Of a stretch of 40,097 bases of DNA, positions 15,412 to 22,710 are shown one piece after another. Below the pieces are notes generated by a model. It saw nothing but the letters and a program-made list of their open reading frames with translations. It did no database searches and was not told the origin of the DNA. The translations under genes were made by a program, and so were the position numbers. Source of the DNA: a virus; IMG/VR virus record IMGVR_UViG_3300045918_000038, positions 1 through 40,097 of that record. One strand, given 5' to 3'. Positions within the stretch are counted from its first letter, which is position 1; every line of letters begins with the position of its first letter.

Positions 15412-15463
15412 GGGGTTGACTAGGGTAGCTCCCGAATAGCGTCTAGTCAACGCTGTCAACCCC
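15412..15463 (+). promoter_or_regulatory. Alternative-pairing hairpin in ssb-to-HNH gap
   Basis: The left arm GGGGTTGACTAG (15412-15423) can pair with CTAGTCAAC (15443-15451, nine bases) or with GTCAACCCC (15455-15463, nine bases), but not fully with both. No U run follows, so it is not a simple terminator. It could be an RNA processing or attenuation element, or the scar of the endonuclease insertion. Confidence 0.5.
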
Positions 15464-15494
15464 ACCTCTGACTACCTTATGACAAGGATTCAAT

Positions 15495-15941
15495 ATGTCT
15501 CGATCAAAACCACATGGTTTAAAAGGTACTCCTGAATATAACGCTTGGGTAGGAATGCGCCAGCGTTGTAACAACCCTTATGGTCATGATGCCCATTACT
15601 ACAGTGGTATCACGGTATGTCCTGAGTGGGATGATGTCACTCAATTCGTTGATGACATGGGTACTCGACCGTCAGAGAAACATCAGATTGATCGTATTGA
15701 TAACACTAAGGGTTACTCACCTGATAACTGTCATTGGGTTGATAAGTACTCTCAGATGAGAAATACCCGTGCATCAAAACGCTGGTTTGTTTATGGAACT
15801 ATGTATATGAGTCTAGGTCAAGCAGCAAATGAATTCAATACAACACCGACGCGAATAAAGGCATGGTGTGAAGGTAGAAGTGATGGCGGGTATATCTATC
15901 CACCTAGAGAGAACTGCTGGTCCGAGAAGGTCTACAAATGA
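15495..15941 (+). CDS. HNH homing endonuclease 1
   Basis: 148 residues with the pattern ITVCPEWDDVTQFVDDMGTR (39-58), IDRIDNTKGYSPDNCHW (65-81): the HNH variant of phage intron-less homing endonucleases (D66-R-I-D69-N70, N78-C-H80). The C-terminal 45 residues (SLGQAANEFNTTPTRIKAW) form a helix-turn-helix DNA-binding segment. AAGGA precedes the ATG. Its stop overlaps the DNA polymerase start (ATGA, 15938-15941), and its last codons supply the polymerase Shine-Dalgarno. Confidence 0.85.
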   Translation: MSRSKPHGLKGTPEYNAWVGMRQRCNNPYGHDAHYYSGITVCPEWDDVTQFVDDMGTRPSEKHQIDRIDNTKGYSPDNCHWVDKYSQMRNTRASKRWFVYGTMYMSLGQAANEFNTTPTRIKAWCEGRSDGGYIYPPRENCWSEKVYK

Positions 15942-17335
15942 GAGTAGCGTATGACATCGAGACAATGCCCAACTGCTTCACCCTCGCAGCAGAGGACTGT
16001 GATTCTCCTATCAAGTGGGCGTTTGAGATCAGCGCCTTCAGGGATGACTCACGCCCTCTGATTGAGTGGTTGCAGTGGTTGGTAGGTCATAACGCACAGA
16101 TGGTCGGGTTCAATAATGTTGGATTCGACTACCCAGTGCTTCACACCCTTATCCAGATGGGTAAGGCTACACCACAGATACTGTATGACAAGGCCATGAG
16201 CATCATCCATGCACAGGACACGAACCGCTTTGCCTCTATTGTGTACCCCAAGGACCGATATGTAGAGCAGATTGACCTGTTCAAGATCGCACACTTCGAC
16301 AACAAGGCTCGGGCTACCTCACTGAAGGCCTTGGAGTTCGTGATGAAGATGGATGACATTGAGGACTTACCATTCCCAGTGGGCACATCGCTGACCCAAG
16401 AGCAGGTCCCTGTACTCAAGGACTACAACGCACACGATGTGACTGCAACTAAGCTGTTCTATCTCCAGATGCTGGAGCAGATCGAGTTCCGTGCTGCGCT
16501 GACTGCGAAGCATGGTCGTGACTTTATGAACCACTCTGATGTGAAGATCGGTAAAGAGATATTCCAGATGGAGTTGGAGAAGGTCGGTGTCCAGTGCTAC
16601 AAGTACGGACCTGATGGTCGTGAGCCAATGCAGACTAAGCGACCTGTGATCCGACTGGCTGAGTGTATCCCCGACTTCATTCAGTTCACTCATCCCGAGT
16701 TCCAGCGGGTACACGGCTACCTTAAGCAGCAGGTGATCACCGAGACTAAGGGTGTCTTCAATGACTTGACTGCCCATGTGGGTGGGCTTGACTTTGTGTT
16801 CGGTACAGGTGGTATCCATGCCTCGGTAGAGAACCAAGTGTTCGAGGCTAATGAGGACTGGATGATCCTCGATGTGGATGTGACCTCACTGTACCCATCC
16901 ATTGCCATTGAGCAGGGCTACTACCCTGAACACCTGGGCAAGCAGTTCATCAGTGTGTACCGCACCCTACGCACCCAGCGTATCGGCTATGCCAAGGGTA
17001 CTGCTGAGAACGCCATGCTCAAGCTGGCACTGAATGGTGTGTACGGTGCATCGAATGACCAGTTCTCAGTGTTCTTTGACCCCTTGTTCACACTCAAAGT
17101 AACTATCACTGGGCAATTATCTCTGGCTATGTTAGCTGAGAAATTAATTGAATATTCTAAAATAATTCAAACGAATACTGACGGGATTTCTATATATCTT
17201 CATCGTAAGGATGAGGATGTCATCAGGAATATTTGCACACAATGGGAAAAACTGACAAAACTTACCCTTGAATATGTCGAGTATTCTAAAATGTGTATTA
17301 GAGATGTAAATAACTATCTAGCTGTGGGAGTTTAA
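15938..17335 (+). CDS. DNA polymerase family B, N-terminal fragment (exonuclease + palm)
   Basis: 465 residues. 3'-5' exonuclease motifs: YDIETMPN (D6, E8), NNVGFDYP (D64), YNAHD (Y163, D167). Polymerase motif A is DVTSLYPS (D314-S321), motif B KLALNGVYG (K362, N366) and motif C NTDG (catalytic D415; N413 replaces the usual first Asp). It ends NNYLAVGV just before the KxRY-like motif, which starts the next fragment at 17828. From about 17100 to the end the codon use changes to AT-rich (tta, ata, aat, ttt), unlike the GC-richer start. It probably forms a two-chain polymerase with 17828-18250. Confidence 0.92.
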   Translation: MRVAYDIETMPNCFTLAAEDCDSPIKWAFEISAFRDDSRPLIEWLQWLVGHNAQMVGFNNVGFDYPVLHTLIQMGKATPQILYDKAMSIIHAQDTNRFASIVYPKDRYVEQIDLFKIAHFDNKARATSLKALEFVMKMDDIEDLPFPVGTSLTQEQVPVLKDYNAHDVTATKLFYLQMLEQIEFRAALTAKHGRDFMNHSDVKIGKEIFQMELEKVGVQCYKYGPDGREPMQTKRPVIRLAECIPDFIQFTHPEFQRVHGYLKQQVITETKGVFNDLTAHVGGLDFVFGTGGIHASVENQVFEANEDWMILDVDVTSLYPSIAIEQGYYPEHLGKQFISVYRTLRTQRIGYAKGTAENAMLKLALNGVYGASNDQFSVFFDPLFTLKVTITGQLSLAMLAEKLIEYSKIIQTNTDGISIYLHRKDEDVIRNICTQWEKLTKLTLEYVEYSKMCIRDVNNYLAVGV

Positions 17336-17336
17336 T

Positions 17337-17831
17337 ATGATTACTCAGGAAGTATTAAAGGCTCATTTACTTTATGATCCTTTAACTGGAATATTTACAA
17401 GAAAAATATCACTTTGCAATAGGGTCAGTATCGGTGATACCGCTGGAAATAAGAATATGCAGGGGTATATCGCAATACGTATATTGGGAAAACTTTATAA
17501 GGCACACCGATTAGCATGGTTGTACTCCTATGGGGAAATTCCTGATGATATTGACCATATCAATGGAATAAAGTTTGATAACAGAATTTCCAATCTTAGA
17601 AATTGTACTAGGAAACAGAACTCTGAGAACCAGAAATTACGCTCTACAAATGGGTCTGGTCATAGAGGGGTTTATTGGGTTCCACTGGAGGGTAAGTTCA
17701 AAGCACAAGTTGGTCACAATGGATTGAAATACCACTTAGGTACGTTTGCTGATATTAATGATGCGATTCATGCTGTCCGAGAATTTAGAGACTCTAATTA
17801 CACCCATGATAAGACGGAGTATTCGGCATGA
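17337..17831 (+). CDS. HNH homing endonuclease 2, inserted in the polymerase gene
   Basis: 164 residues, AT-rich. HNH_3-type core AHRLAWLYSYGEIPDDIDHI (H57, D73, H74) with NGIKFDNRISNLR completing the site, then a C-terminal AP2-like DNA-binding domain (GHRGVYWVPLEGKFKAQVGH, about 107-126, and YHLGTF). It starts two bases after the polymerase fragment stop (GGGAG seven bases before the ATG), and its TGA overlaps the C-fragment ATG. The ORF fills the whole gap, leaving no obvious room for a group I intron core, so it looks like a free-standing insertion. Confidence 0.88.
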   Translation: MITQEVLKAHLLYDPLTGIFTRKISLCNRVSIGDTAGNKNMQGYIAIRILGKLYKAHRLAWLYSYGEIPDDIDHINGIKFDNRISNLRNCTRKQNSENQKLRSTNGSGHRGVYWVPLEGKFKAQVGHNGLKYHLGTFADINDAIHAVREFRDSNYTHDKTEYSA

Positions 17832-18250
17832 AAATAAAAAGAAAAGGTGCCTACGAGTATGACCTAGAGTACCACCAGAACCACAGTGCCTTGGTCATCC
17901 CCAAGGTAGCAGAGCAGGTGCTGGTGCACGGTAAACCGATCCGTGAGACAGTAGAGCAGTGGCCTGACTTCATGGACTTCATGCTACGGGTCAAGGTACC
18001 ACGCAGCAGCAAGCTGTACTGGGGTGAGACTCAGATACAGAACACCACACGCTACTACGTCACGACTGCGGGTAAGCCTCTCACCAAGGTCATGCCTCCT
18101 CTGGCAAAGAACCCTGAGAAGTGGCGCACGTTCGCTATTGAGAGTGGTTGGGTAGTGCAGGTGTGCAATGACATCAAGCAGGCTACGCAGCCTATTAACT
18201 ATGACTACTATGTGCGAGAGATTGAGAAACTTGTATTGGGGATGAAATGA
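17828..18250 (+). CDS. DNA polymerase family B, C-terminal fragment (thumb)
   Basis: 140 residues. It begins MKIKRKGAYEYDLEYHQNHS: KIKRKGAYEY corresponds to the KKRY/KxRY motif that follows motif C in family B polymerases and contacts the primer end. The rest is the thumb region. GGAG lies seven bases upstream of the ATG, inside the HNH gene, so it is translated as a separate chain. Composition returns to the GC-rich style of the first part within about 25 bases. The two fragments sum to about 605 residues. Confidence 0.85.
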   Translation: MKIKRKGAYEYDLEYHQNHSALVIPKVAEQVLVHGKPIRETVEQWPDFMDFMLRVKVPRSSKLYWGETQIQNTTRYYVTTAGKPLTKVMPPLAKNPEKWRTFAIESGWVVQVCNDIKQATQPINYDYYVREIEKLVLGMK

Positions 18251-18540
18251 AACAACCTTGGAAACATTACTGCCCTTCTAGGGGTACTGTGTGGAATACT
18301 TTTTTGGATAGTTGTGATCGGTGTCCTTCAAATAGACCATTTGAAAAAGTAAATCAAGACATCGAGAAACAAGTCTGTGCTGACATCCTAGATCGTCAGG
18401 ATAAGGGTATCGCCAAGTATGGTACCACTGTGGCTAAGAACCCTCTGGAGTTGCGCCAATGGCTCCAGCACCAGTACGAAGAACTACTCGACGCTGCGGT
18501 GTACTGCCGCCGCGCTATTCAGGAGATTGACAATGCTTGA
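18247..18540 (+). CDS. MazG-like phage protein with cysteine-rich head
   Basis: 97 residues. The C-terminal half (KGIAKYGTTVAKNPLELRQW, then LQHQYEELLDAAVYCRRAIQ) has the helical E-E-L-L-D pattern of phage MazG-like nucleotide pyrophosphatases. The first 30 residues hold C9, C23 and C26 (YCP and CDRCP), a possible partial zinc ribbon, in a stretch with more AT-rich codons. It overlaps the polymerase C-fragment by 4 bases. Likely role: nucleotide-pool cleaning or (d)NTP hydrolysis; the enzyme activity is inferred from the family pattern. Confidence 0.65.
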   Translation: MKQPWKHYCPSRGTVWNTFLDSCDRCPSNRPFEKVNQDIEKQVCADILDRQDKGIAKYGTTVAKNPLELRQWLQHQYEELLDAAVYCRRAIQEIDNA

Positions 18541-18817
18541 GCGTGATATTGAGAAAGCGGTGAAAGCCTATGCTGAGTCAAAGGGCTGGCTGACCCGCAA
18601 GTGGACCAGCCCAGGACACTCGTTTGTACCTGACCAGATATTCATTCGACCCAATGGTCAGGTGATCTTTGTCGAGTTCAAGCGTAATGGGGGTAAGTGC
18701 ACACCGGGTCAACTGCGTGAGCATATCAAGCTAACAAACCAAGGGTGCCGGGTCCATGTGATCGACTCGGTAGCTGCGGGTAAAGAGATGGTTGACTGCT
18801 ATGCTAACTCAAACTGA
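18533..18817 (+). CDS. VRR-NUC domain nuclease
   Basis: 94 residues, a minimal VRR-NUC PD-(D/E)XK nuclease. E7 in the first helix, SPGHSFVPDQIFI with D34, VIFVEFKRNGG with E48 and K50, and Q60 (TPGQLREH) form the active site. Stand-alone VRR-NUC proteins of phages cut branched DNA such as Holliday junctions, and normally lie next to SNF2 helicases, as here. Start chosen at ATG 18533, overlapping the MazG-like gene end by 8 bases. Confidence 0.9.
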   Translation: MLERDIEKAVKAYAESKGWLTRKWTSPGHSFVPDQIFIRPNGQVIFVEFKRNGGKCTPGQLREHIKLTNQGCRVHVIDSVAAGKEMVDCYANSN

Positions 18818-19298
18818 ACTGATTGCCATGTTTGACTATGATCCTGCGCCTGGAGAGTTGAGGAGAATCTTTACAAGTAAGGGTTACCCCCCTGGTCGCA
18901 TCATTACTCGAAAGAATGACCACGGGTATCTGGTTACGACAGTCAATCGTAAGACCTATCGAGTCCATCATCTTGTATGGATGTACTTTAATGGTGAACT
19001 ACCTGACTCACTTGATCATGTGAACCGAGTTCGTGATGATAACCGAATAGAGAATCTACGCCCCTGTGCGATCTACCAGAACTCAGGGAACTGTGTAGCG
19101 AGAGTACACAAATACAAAGGCGTGACATTCGATAAGGTTAATCAGAAATGGGTAGCCCAGATTGGCATTCAGTATGAGTGTGTGAAGCTGGGAAGGTTCA
19201 AGACCATTGAGGAGGCTGCATTAGCTTACAACAAGGCTGCACTTGATTACTTCGGTGAGTTTGCTGTATTGAATGAGGTGGATCATGCTGCACCCTAG
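18801..19298 (+). CDS. HNH homing endonuclease 3
   Basis: 165 residues. HNH_3 core with H56/H57 (VHHLVWMYFNGELPDSLDHV), D72-H73 and N75, followed by NRIENLRPC, then an AP2-like domain (YKGVTFDKVNQKWVAQIG). Start at ATG 18801, overlapping the VRR-NUC end by 17 bases. Its 3' end overlaps the helicase start by 14 bases and provides that gene's GAGGTG ribosome site. It separates VRR-NUC from SNF2, which are usually adjacent, so it is an insertion. Confidence 0.85.
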   Translation: MLTQTELIAMFDYDPAPGELRRIFTSKGYPPGRIITRKNDHGYLVTTVNRKTYRVHHLVWMYFNGELPDSLDHVNRVRDDNRIENLRPCAIYQNSGNCVARVHKYKGVTFDKVNQKWVAQIGIQYECVKLGRFKTIEEAALAYNKAALDYFGEFAVLNEVDHAAP

Positions 19299-20697
19299 TC
19301 AATTGCATGAATATCAAAAGAGAATGGTTGACTTCCAATGCTCGCTTCCCGAGACTGCGATATGGGCTGATATGGGATTGGGTAAGACGATAGTTACGTT
19401 GACTAGTGTTGCCCACTTGATAAATGCTCAATTCCTGAAGGCGGTAATCATTGTCGCACCCATTCGTGTATGCCGACTTGTATGGCGTCAAGAGTCGAAA
19501 AAATGGCTTCACACTGAAAAACTTAGGTTCTCTATGGTGATGGGAACGCGTGACCAGCGTACCCGAGCCTTAATGAAGGAGGCTGATGTTTACCTAACAA
19601 ACTTTGAAAACCTGGGCTGGTTGGCAGAGACTCTACACACCTATTTCATAAGTAAGAATCGTGATATGCCATTCGATGGTGTTGTGTGGGACGAACTATC
19701 GAAAATGAAGAACAGCACCACACAGCGAGTCAAGTCAGTTCGCAAGATTCTCCCTCATATGAAGTGGAAGACAGGGTTAACTGGAACTCCCGCGAGTAAT
19801 GGTGTAGGTGACCTTCATGGTCAGTTTCTCGTACTTGATGAGGGTAAGCGACTCGGTACCAGTAAGACCGCTTTCCGCACCCGGTTCTACCGCAAGGTGG
19901 GTCCATTCAAAGAGGTTGCGTTTGAGGACACCGAGACTACGATCAAGAACCTCATTGGGGACATGACCATTGAGATGAGTGCGGCTGACTACCTGAAGAT
20001 GCCTGACCTGATTGTCAACAATGTCTGGGTAGAGTTTGACGACGATACCCGCAGACGCTACGACAAGATGGAGAAGGAGTTCTTCATCAAACTAGATAGC
20101 GGTGCCGAGAAGGAGATGTTCAACCAAGCCAGTCTGATGAACACCTGTCTCCAGTTCTCCAATGGTGCTATCTACCCGATAGCTGGGGCACCACTGTGGG
20201 AGCCGATACACCAGTTGAAGCTGGATGCACTGGAAGATATTATTGAGGAGGCTGCGGGTAAGCCAGTGCTGTGCTGGTATGCGTACCGTAGTGATGCAGC
20301 GCGGATCATGGAGAAGTTCAAAGATCTGAACCCAATCAACCTGACCGAGTGCAAGAGTGAACACGCACTCAATAATGCAATGCATCGCTGGAAGATAGGT
20401 GACTGTCAACTGATGATCTCCCACCCTCTGTCAGCAGGACATGGTATCGATGGACTCCAAGCCGCTGGGCACACGATGGTCTGGTTCGGACTCACCTGGA
20501 GCCTTGACAGCTATGACCAAGCGGTAGCACGTCTACATCGCCAGGGGCAGGGACAACCTGTGATCTGCCACCGTATTGTGACCAAGGACACCTTGGACCA
20601 AGCCCAGATTGATGCACTGGACATGAAGGCTGATAACCAGATTGCTCTGAGAAACGCAGTCAAAAATTATCGTGAAAATAAGTTAAATAGTTCTTGA
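19285..20697 (+). CDS. SNF2-type DEAD-like helicase
   Basis: 470 residues. Superfamily 2 motifs: Walker A ADMGLGKT (28-35), Walker B DE (136-137, VVWDELSK), TGTP (166-169) and motif VI SYDQAVARLHRQGQ near 409-422. Start ATG 19285 with GAGGTG five bases upstream. Phage SNF2 proteins partner VRR-NUC and act in replication or recombination-dependent DNA remodelling. The first about 550 bases, next to HNH 3, look less GC-rich than the rest, which might again be a homing conversion tract. Confidence 0.92.
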   Translation: MLHPSQLHEYQKRMVDFQCSLPETAIWADMGLGKTIVTLTSVAHLINAQFLKAVIIVAPIRVCRLVWRQESKKWLHTEKLRFSMVMGTRDQRTRALMKEADVYLTNFENLGWLAETLHTYFISKNRDMPFDGVVWDELSKMKNSTTQRVKSVRKILPHMKWKTGLTGTPASNGVGDLHGQFLVLDEGKRLGTSKTAFRTRFYRKVGPFKEVAFEDTETTIKNLIGDMTIEMSAADYLKMPDLIVNNVWVEFDDDTRRRYDKMEKEFFIKLDSGAEKEMFNQASLMNTCLQFSNGAIYPIAGAPLWEPIHQLKLDALEDIIEEAAGKPVLCWYAYRSDAARIMEKFKDLNPINLTECKSEHALNNAMHRWKIGDCQLMISHPLSAGHGIDGLQAAGHTMVWFGLTWSLDSYDQAVARLHRQGQGQPVICHRIVTKDTLDQAQIDALDMKADNQIALRNAVKNYRENKLNSS

Positions 20698-20721
20698 CAC
20701 GTTACACTACTGTGCTACACT
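20694..20721 (+). promoter_or_regulatory. Promoter of distal early operon
   Basis: Perfect TTGACA (20694-20699), a 16-base spacer, and TACACT (20716-20721) preceded by TGC as an extended -10. It overlaps the helicase stop codon and lies 32 bases before the next gene, which has GGAG before its ATG. Confidence 0.75.
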
Positions 20722-20752
20722 TGCATCACATTAATACCACGGAGAGATTGAA

Positions 20753-20995
20753 ATGACCAAAGACGAAATTGACAATGTGCTGCGTAGCTGGCACACCATT
20801 AACAAGGCTATCGGCACCATGACCGAAGCTGACTGCAAGGCTGCATTAGAGCGTGAACTGACAGGTAGTCGCCGCAAGGACATCGCTATACGGGTCCACC
20901 AGAAGTACAACTCCTTGCGCCTTGCCCGTGAGCGCAGTGAAGTGATCAACGCTGTGTCGGACGTGCCTGCGTTCATGCTGGCAGTAGGAGCCTGA
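20753..20995 (+). CDS. Small conserved phage protein
   Basis: 80 residues starting MTKDEIDNVLRSWHTINKAI. The motif GSRRKDIAIRVHQKYNSLR (about 38-56) resembles a family of small helical, charged proteins in phages of Proteobacteria. Function unknown. First gene behind the 20694 promoter. Confidence 0.7.
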   Translation: MTKDEIDNVLRSWHTINKAIGTMTEADCKAALERELTGSRRKDIAIRVHQKYNSLRLARERSEVINAVSDVPAFMLAVGA

Positions 20996-20996
20996 G

Positions 20997-21128
20997 ATGG
21001 ACGAAGATGAAGACATCCCACCCCTTACCCTTAATAGGATGATAGATCTGGTGTTCGGATTCTTTGCTGCCCTGGGACTGATTGGGTCTATTATGGTAGC
21101 GGGTTACTTCTGGGGAGTGATGAAATGA
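20997..21128 (+). CDS. Small membrane protein (43 aa)
   Basis: ATG 20997 to TGA 21126-21128. An acidic head (MDEDEDIPP) followed by one hydrophobic segment, FGFFAALGLIGSIMVAGYFW. It overlaps the next start (ATGA). Likely inner-membrane; function unknown. Confidence 0.65.
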   Translation: MDEDEDIPPLTLNRMIDLVFGFFAALGLIGSIMVAGYFWGVMK

Positions 21129-21571
21129 CAACACCAGAACAAATCCAACAGTGGGCGCGTGATGCTGGCTTCGATGTGGACGACGATACATTCCCAAAGA
21201 TTAAAACATCATGGCTCTTGCACATGGAGCGCTTCGCCGCCCTCGCCCGTGCTGATCTTGAAGCGGAGAACGCTGATTTGACCGCGCAGATGGCTGACCA
21301 AGGGCCGTACATCAACAAGCTGCGCGACAAGATTAACTCCCTGCGCGATGAACTGTTTGCAGTGCGTGTTCACGGTAAGCATGAGGCCACAAAGAGAGTG
21401 CTTGCAAAACTCTCCGAACTCAAAGCACAAACATTGCAGGACGCGGCTGATGCTGCACGGTATCGGTGGATACGCAGACCCGACAACCTGTTTATGGATG
21501 TGTGGGTCATAGGACTATCCGATGACGTTCTAGACAAGCGAATCGACGCAGAAATGAAGGAAACACTATGA
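21125..21571 (+). CDS. Coiled-coil early protein
   Basis: 148 residues. An N-terminal acidic segment is followed by a coiled coil (ADLEAENADLTAQMADQGPY through KINSLRDELFAV, about 43-80) and a C-terminal DAARYRWIRRPDNL motif that recurs in uncharacterised accessory proteins of burkholderial and enterobacterial phages. No catalytic site recognised. Coupled to both neighbours by 4-base overlaps. Confidence 0.7.
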   Translation: MTTPEQIQQWARDAGFDVDDDTFPKIKTSWLLHMERFAALARADLEAENADLTAQMADQGPYINKLRDKINSLRDELFAVRVHGKHEATKRVLAKLSELKAQTLQDAADAARYRWIRRPDNLFMDVWVIGLSDDVLDKRIDAEMKETL

Positions 21572-22005
21572 AAGCAAAACTACAACCCGTGCTTGATGCG
21601 CTTGAGCAGTGGACTGACGAAACACCTAGCTGCGACCTTGGTGCGCTGGATGCCAAGATTTACGAAGCCATCGCAACAGTCAAAGAGTTGATGCAGCCAG
21701 CGCAGACAGTACGGGAGCAAGAGCCTGTAGCGTGGGCAGTTGTTGGCGAAGGCGGCTACGACAGGCTTGATGGTCACAAGCAGTTTATAGGGCTGTCAAT
21801 ACAGAAGCCAGTGACATTTTTCGGAAGCACAGCGATGCCACTCTACGCAGCACTACAAGGAGCGCCCAAGCCGCTGACGAATGAGCAGATAAAAGAAGGG
21901 TATTTAGAGCATGACCTTAAATATGCTTTTGTTTCATCGGCATGGAGTTTTACGGCTGGCGTCGAATTTGCAGAAGCCGCGCATGGGATTGGGGGCGTGG
22001 AATGA
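21568..22005 (+). CDS. Conserved accessory protein (EPVAWA type)
   Basis: 145 residues. The mosaic of short modules (EPVAWAVVGEGGYDRLDGHK, then MPLYAAL, then PLTNEQIKEGY) is typical of uncharacterised variable phage proteins that share the AWA...PLYA... pattern. No membrane segment or catalytic motif. Overlaps neighbours by 4 bases. Confidence 0.7.
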   Translation: MKAKLQPVLDALEQWTDETPSCDLGALDAKIYEAIATVKELMQPAQTVREQEPVAWAVVGEGGYDRLDGHKQFIGLSIQKPVTFFGSTAMPLYAALQGAPKPLTNEQIKEGYLEHDLKYAFVSSAWSFTAGVEFAEAAHGIGGVE

Positions 22006-22196
22006 CTCACACCCTCAACTCTGACAAGTCAGTCGCAGTAGCCGTGGACTACTACTGGTTACCTATTGACAACGATACCCCGCATGGGGCCAAGCTACAG
22101 CTACTCGGTAAGGGTGGTGTCGCTATCTACGGTACCTACGATGGTAAGGCTACCTTCTTCACCCACTGGGCACCATTGCCGAGGAAACCTGAATGA
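22002..22196 (+). CDS. Small beta-rich phage protein
   Basis: 64 residues from ATG 22002, overlapping the previous stop by 4 bases. DYYWLPIDNDTPHGAKLQLL, then GGVAIYGTYDG and HWAPLPRKPE, is a pattern of small uncharacterised phage accessory proteins. Function unknown. Confidence 0.7.
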   Translation: MTHTLNSDKSVAVAVDYYWLPIDNDTPHGAKLQLLGKGGVAIYGTYDGKATFFTHWAPLPRKPE

Positions 22197-22366
22197 CTAG
22201 GCAGGAGAAGATGTTGAGTAATCTCATGGCTGCTCTGACACCTGAGTTGCAGAAAGAGATTACTCTACTCAAGCGTAAGTTAGTCAAGATGGAGCAGCAG
22301 CGGGATAATTGGAAAGAGACCGCACTACGTTACCAAAAGAACCTAATCGAGAGATCTAAGAAATGA
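22193..22366 (+). CDS. Small helical protein (57 aa)
   Basis: ATG 22193 to TGA 22364-22366, coupled by ATGA overlaps on both sides. Almost entirely helical and charged (LQKEITLLKRKLVKMEQQRD), likely a short coiled coil. No family recognised. Confidence 0.6.
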   Translation: MTRQEKMLSNLMAALTPELQKEITLLKRKLVKMEQQRDNWKETALRYQKNLIERSKK

Positions 22367-22545
22367 ATACCAATAGCCCTTTTCTGTGGAAAGAAAAACC
22401 CTCAATCCTGTCTACAGATCCTGATTTTAATGGTCTGAATCATGGGAAATCGATCACTGCTATCAAGAATGTGAAGTACAGTCCTATATCCCTGCCAGGG
22501 GGATCAAAGCACCTCAGACCCCAGACGATGAAGAAACCGAAATGA
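22363..22545 (+). CDS. Small basic protein (60 aa)
   Basis: MNTNSPFLWKEKPSILSTDP onward, Lys/Ser/Pro-rich with no clear fold. It overlaps both neighbours by 4 bases, which is the main support. It could be a translated but poorly folded spacer ORF. Confidence 0.5.
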   Translation: MNTNSPFLWKEKPSILSTDPDFNGLNHGKSITAIKNVKYSPISLPGGSKHLRPQTMKKPK

Positions 22546-22709
22546 ACAAAGACGCACCCAACTTCGCAGCATGGTCCTTAGAGAATCTGGTCAAGTTCTC
22601 TACAGACTCGTACCAGCGGCTGATCGAGCAGGAGCAGGCTATTGAGCAACTCCGACTTGATCTGCGGGATGCTATGAAGTTAGCACGTCGGCAGCACGAG
22701 AGTCTATGA
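22542..22709 (+). CDS. Small helical protein, last gene of plus operon
   Basis: 55 residues, MNKDAPNFAAWSLENLVKFS followed by a coiled segment rich in Glu, Gln and Arg. It resembles small uncharacterised phage proteins with a QEQAIEQLRLDLRDA-type helix. Its stop is one base from the stop of the convergent minus-strand gene; no terminator is visible between them. Confidence 0.65.
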   Translation: MNKDAPNFAAWSLENLVKFSTDSYQRLIEQEQAIEQLRLDLRDAMKLARRQHESL

Positions 22710-22710
22710 C

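Noticed and set aside
17337-17831. Group I intron in the polymerase
   Set aside because: The HNH ORF fills the gap almost completely, both polymerase fragments have own ribosome sites, and I see no conserved P/Q/R/S core; not excluded without RNA data.
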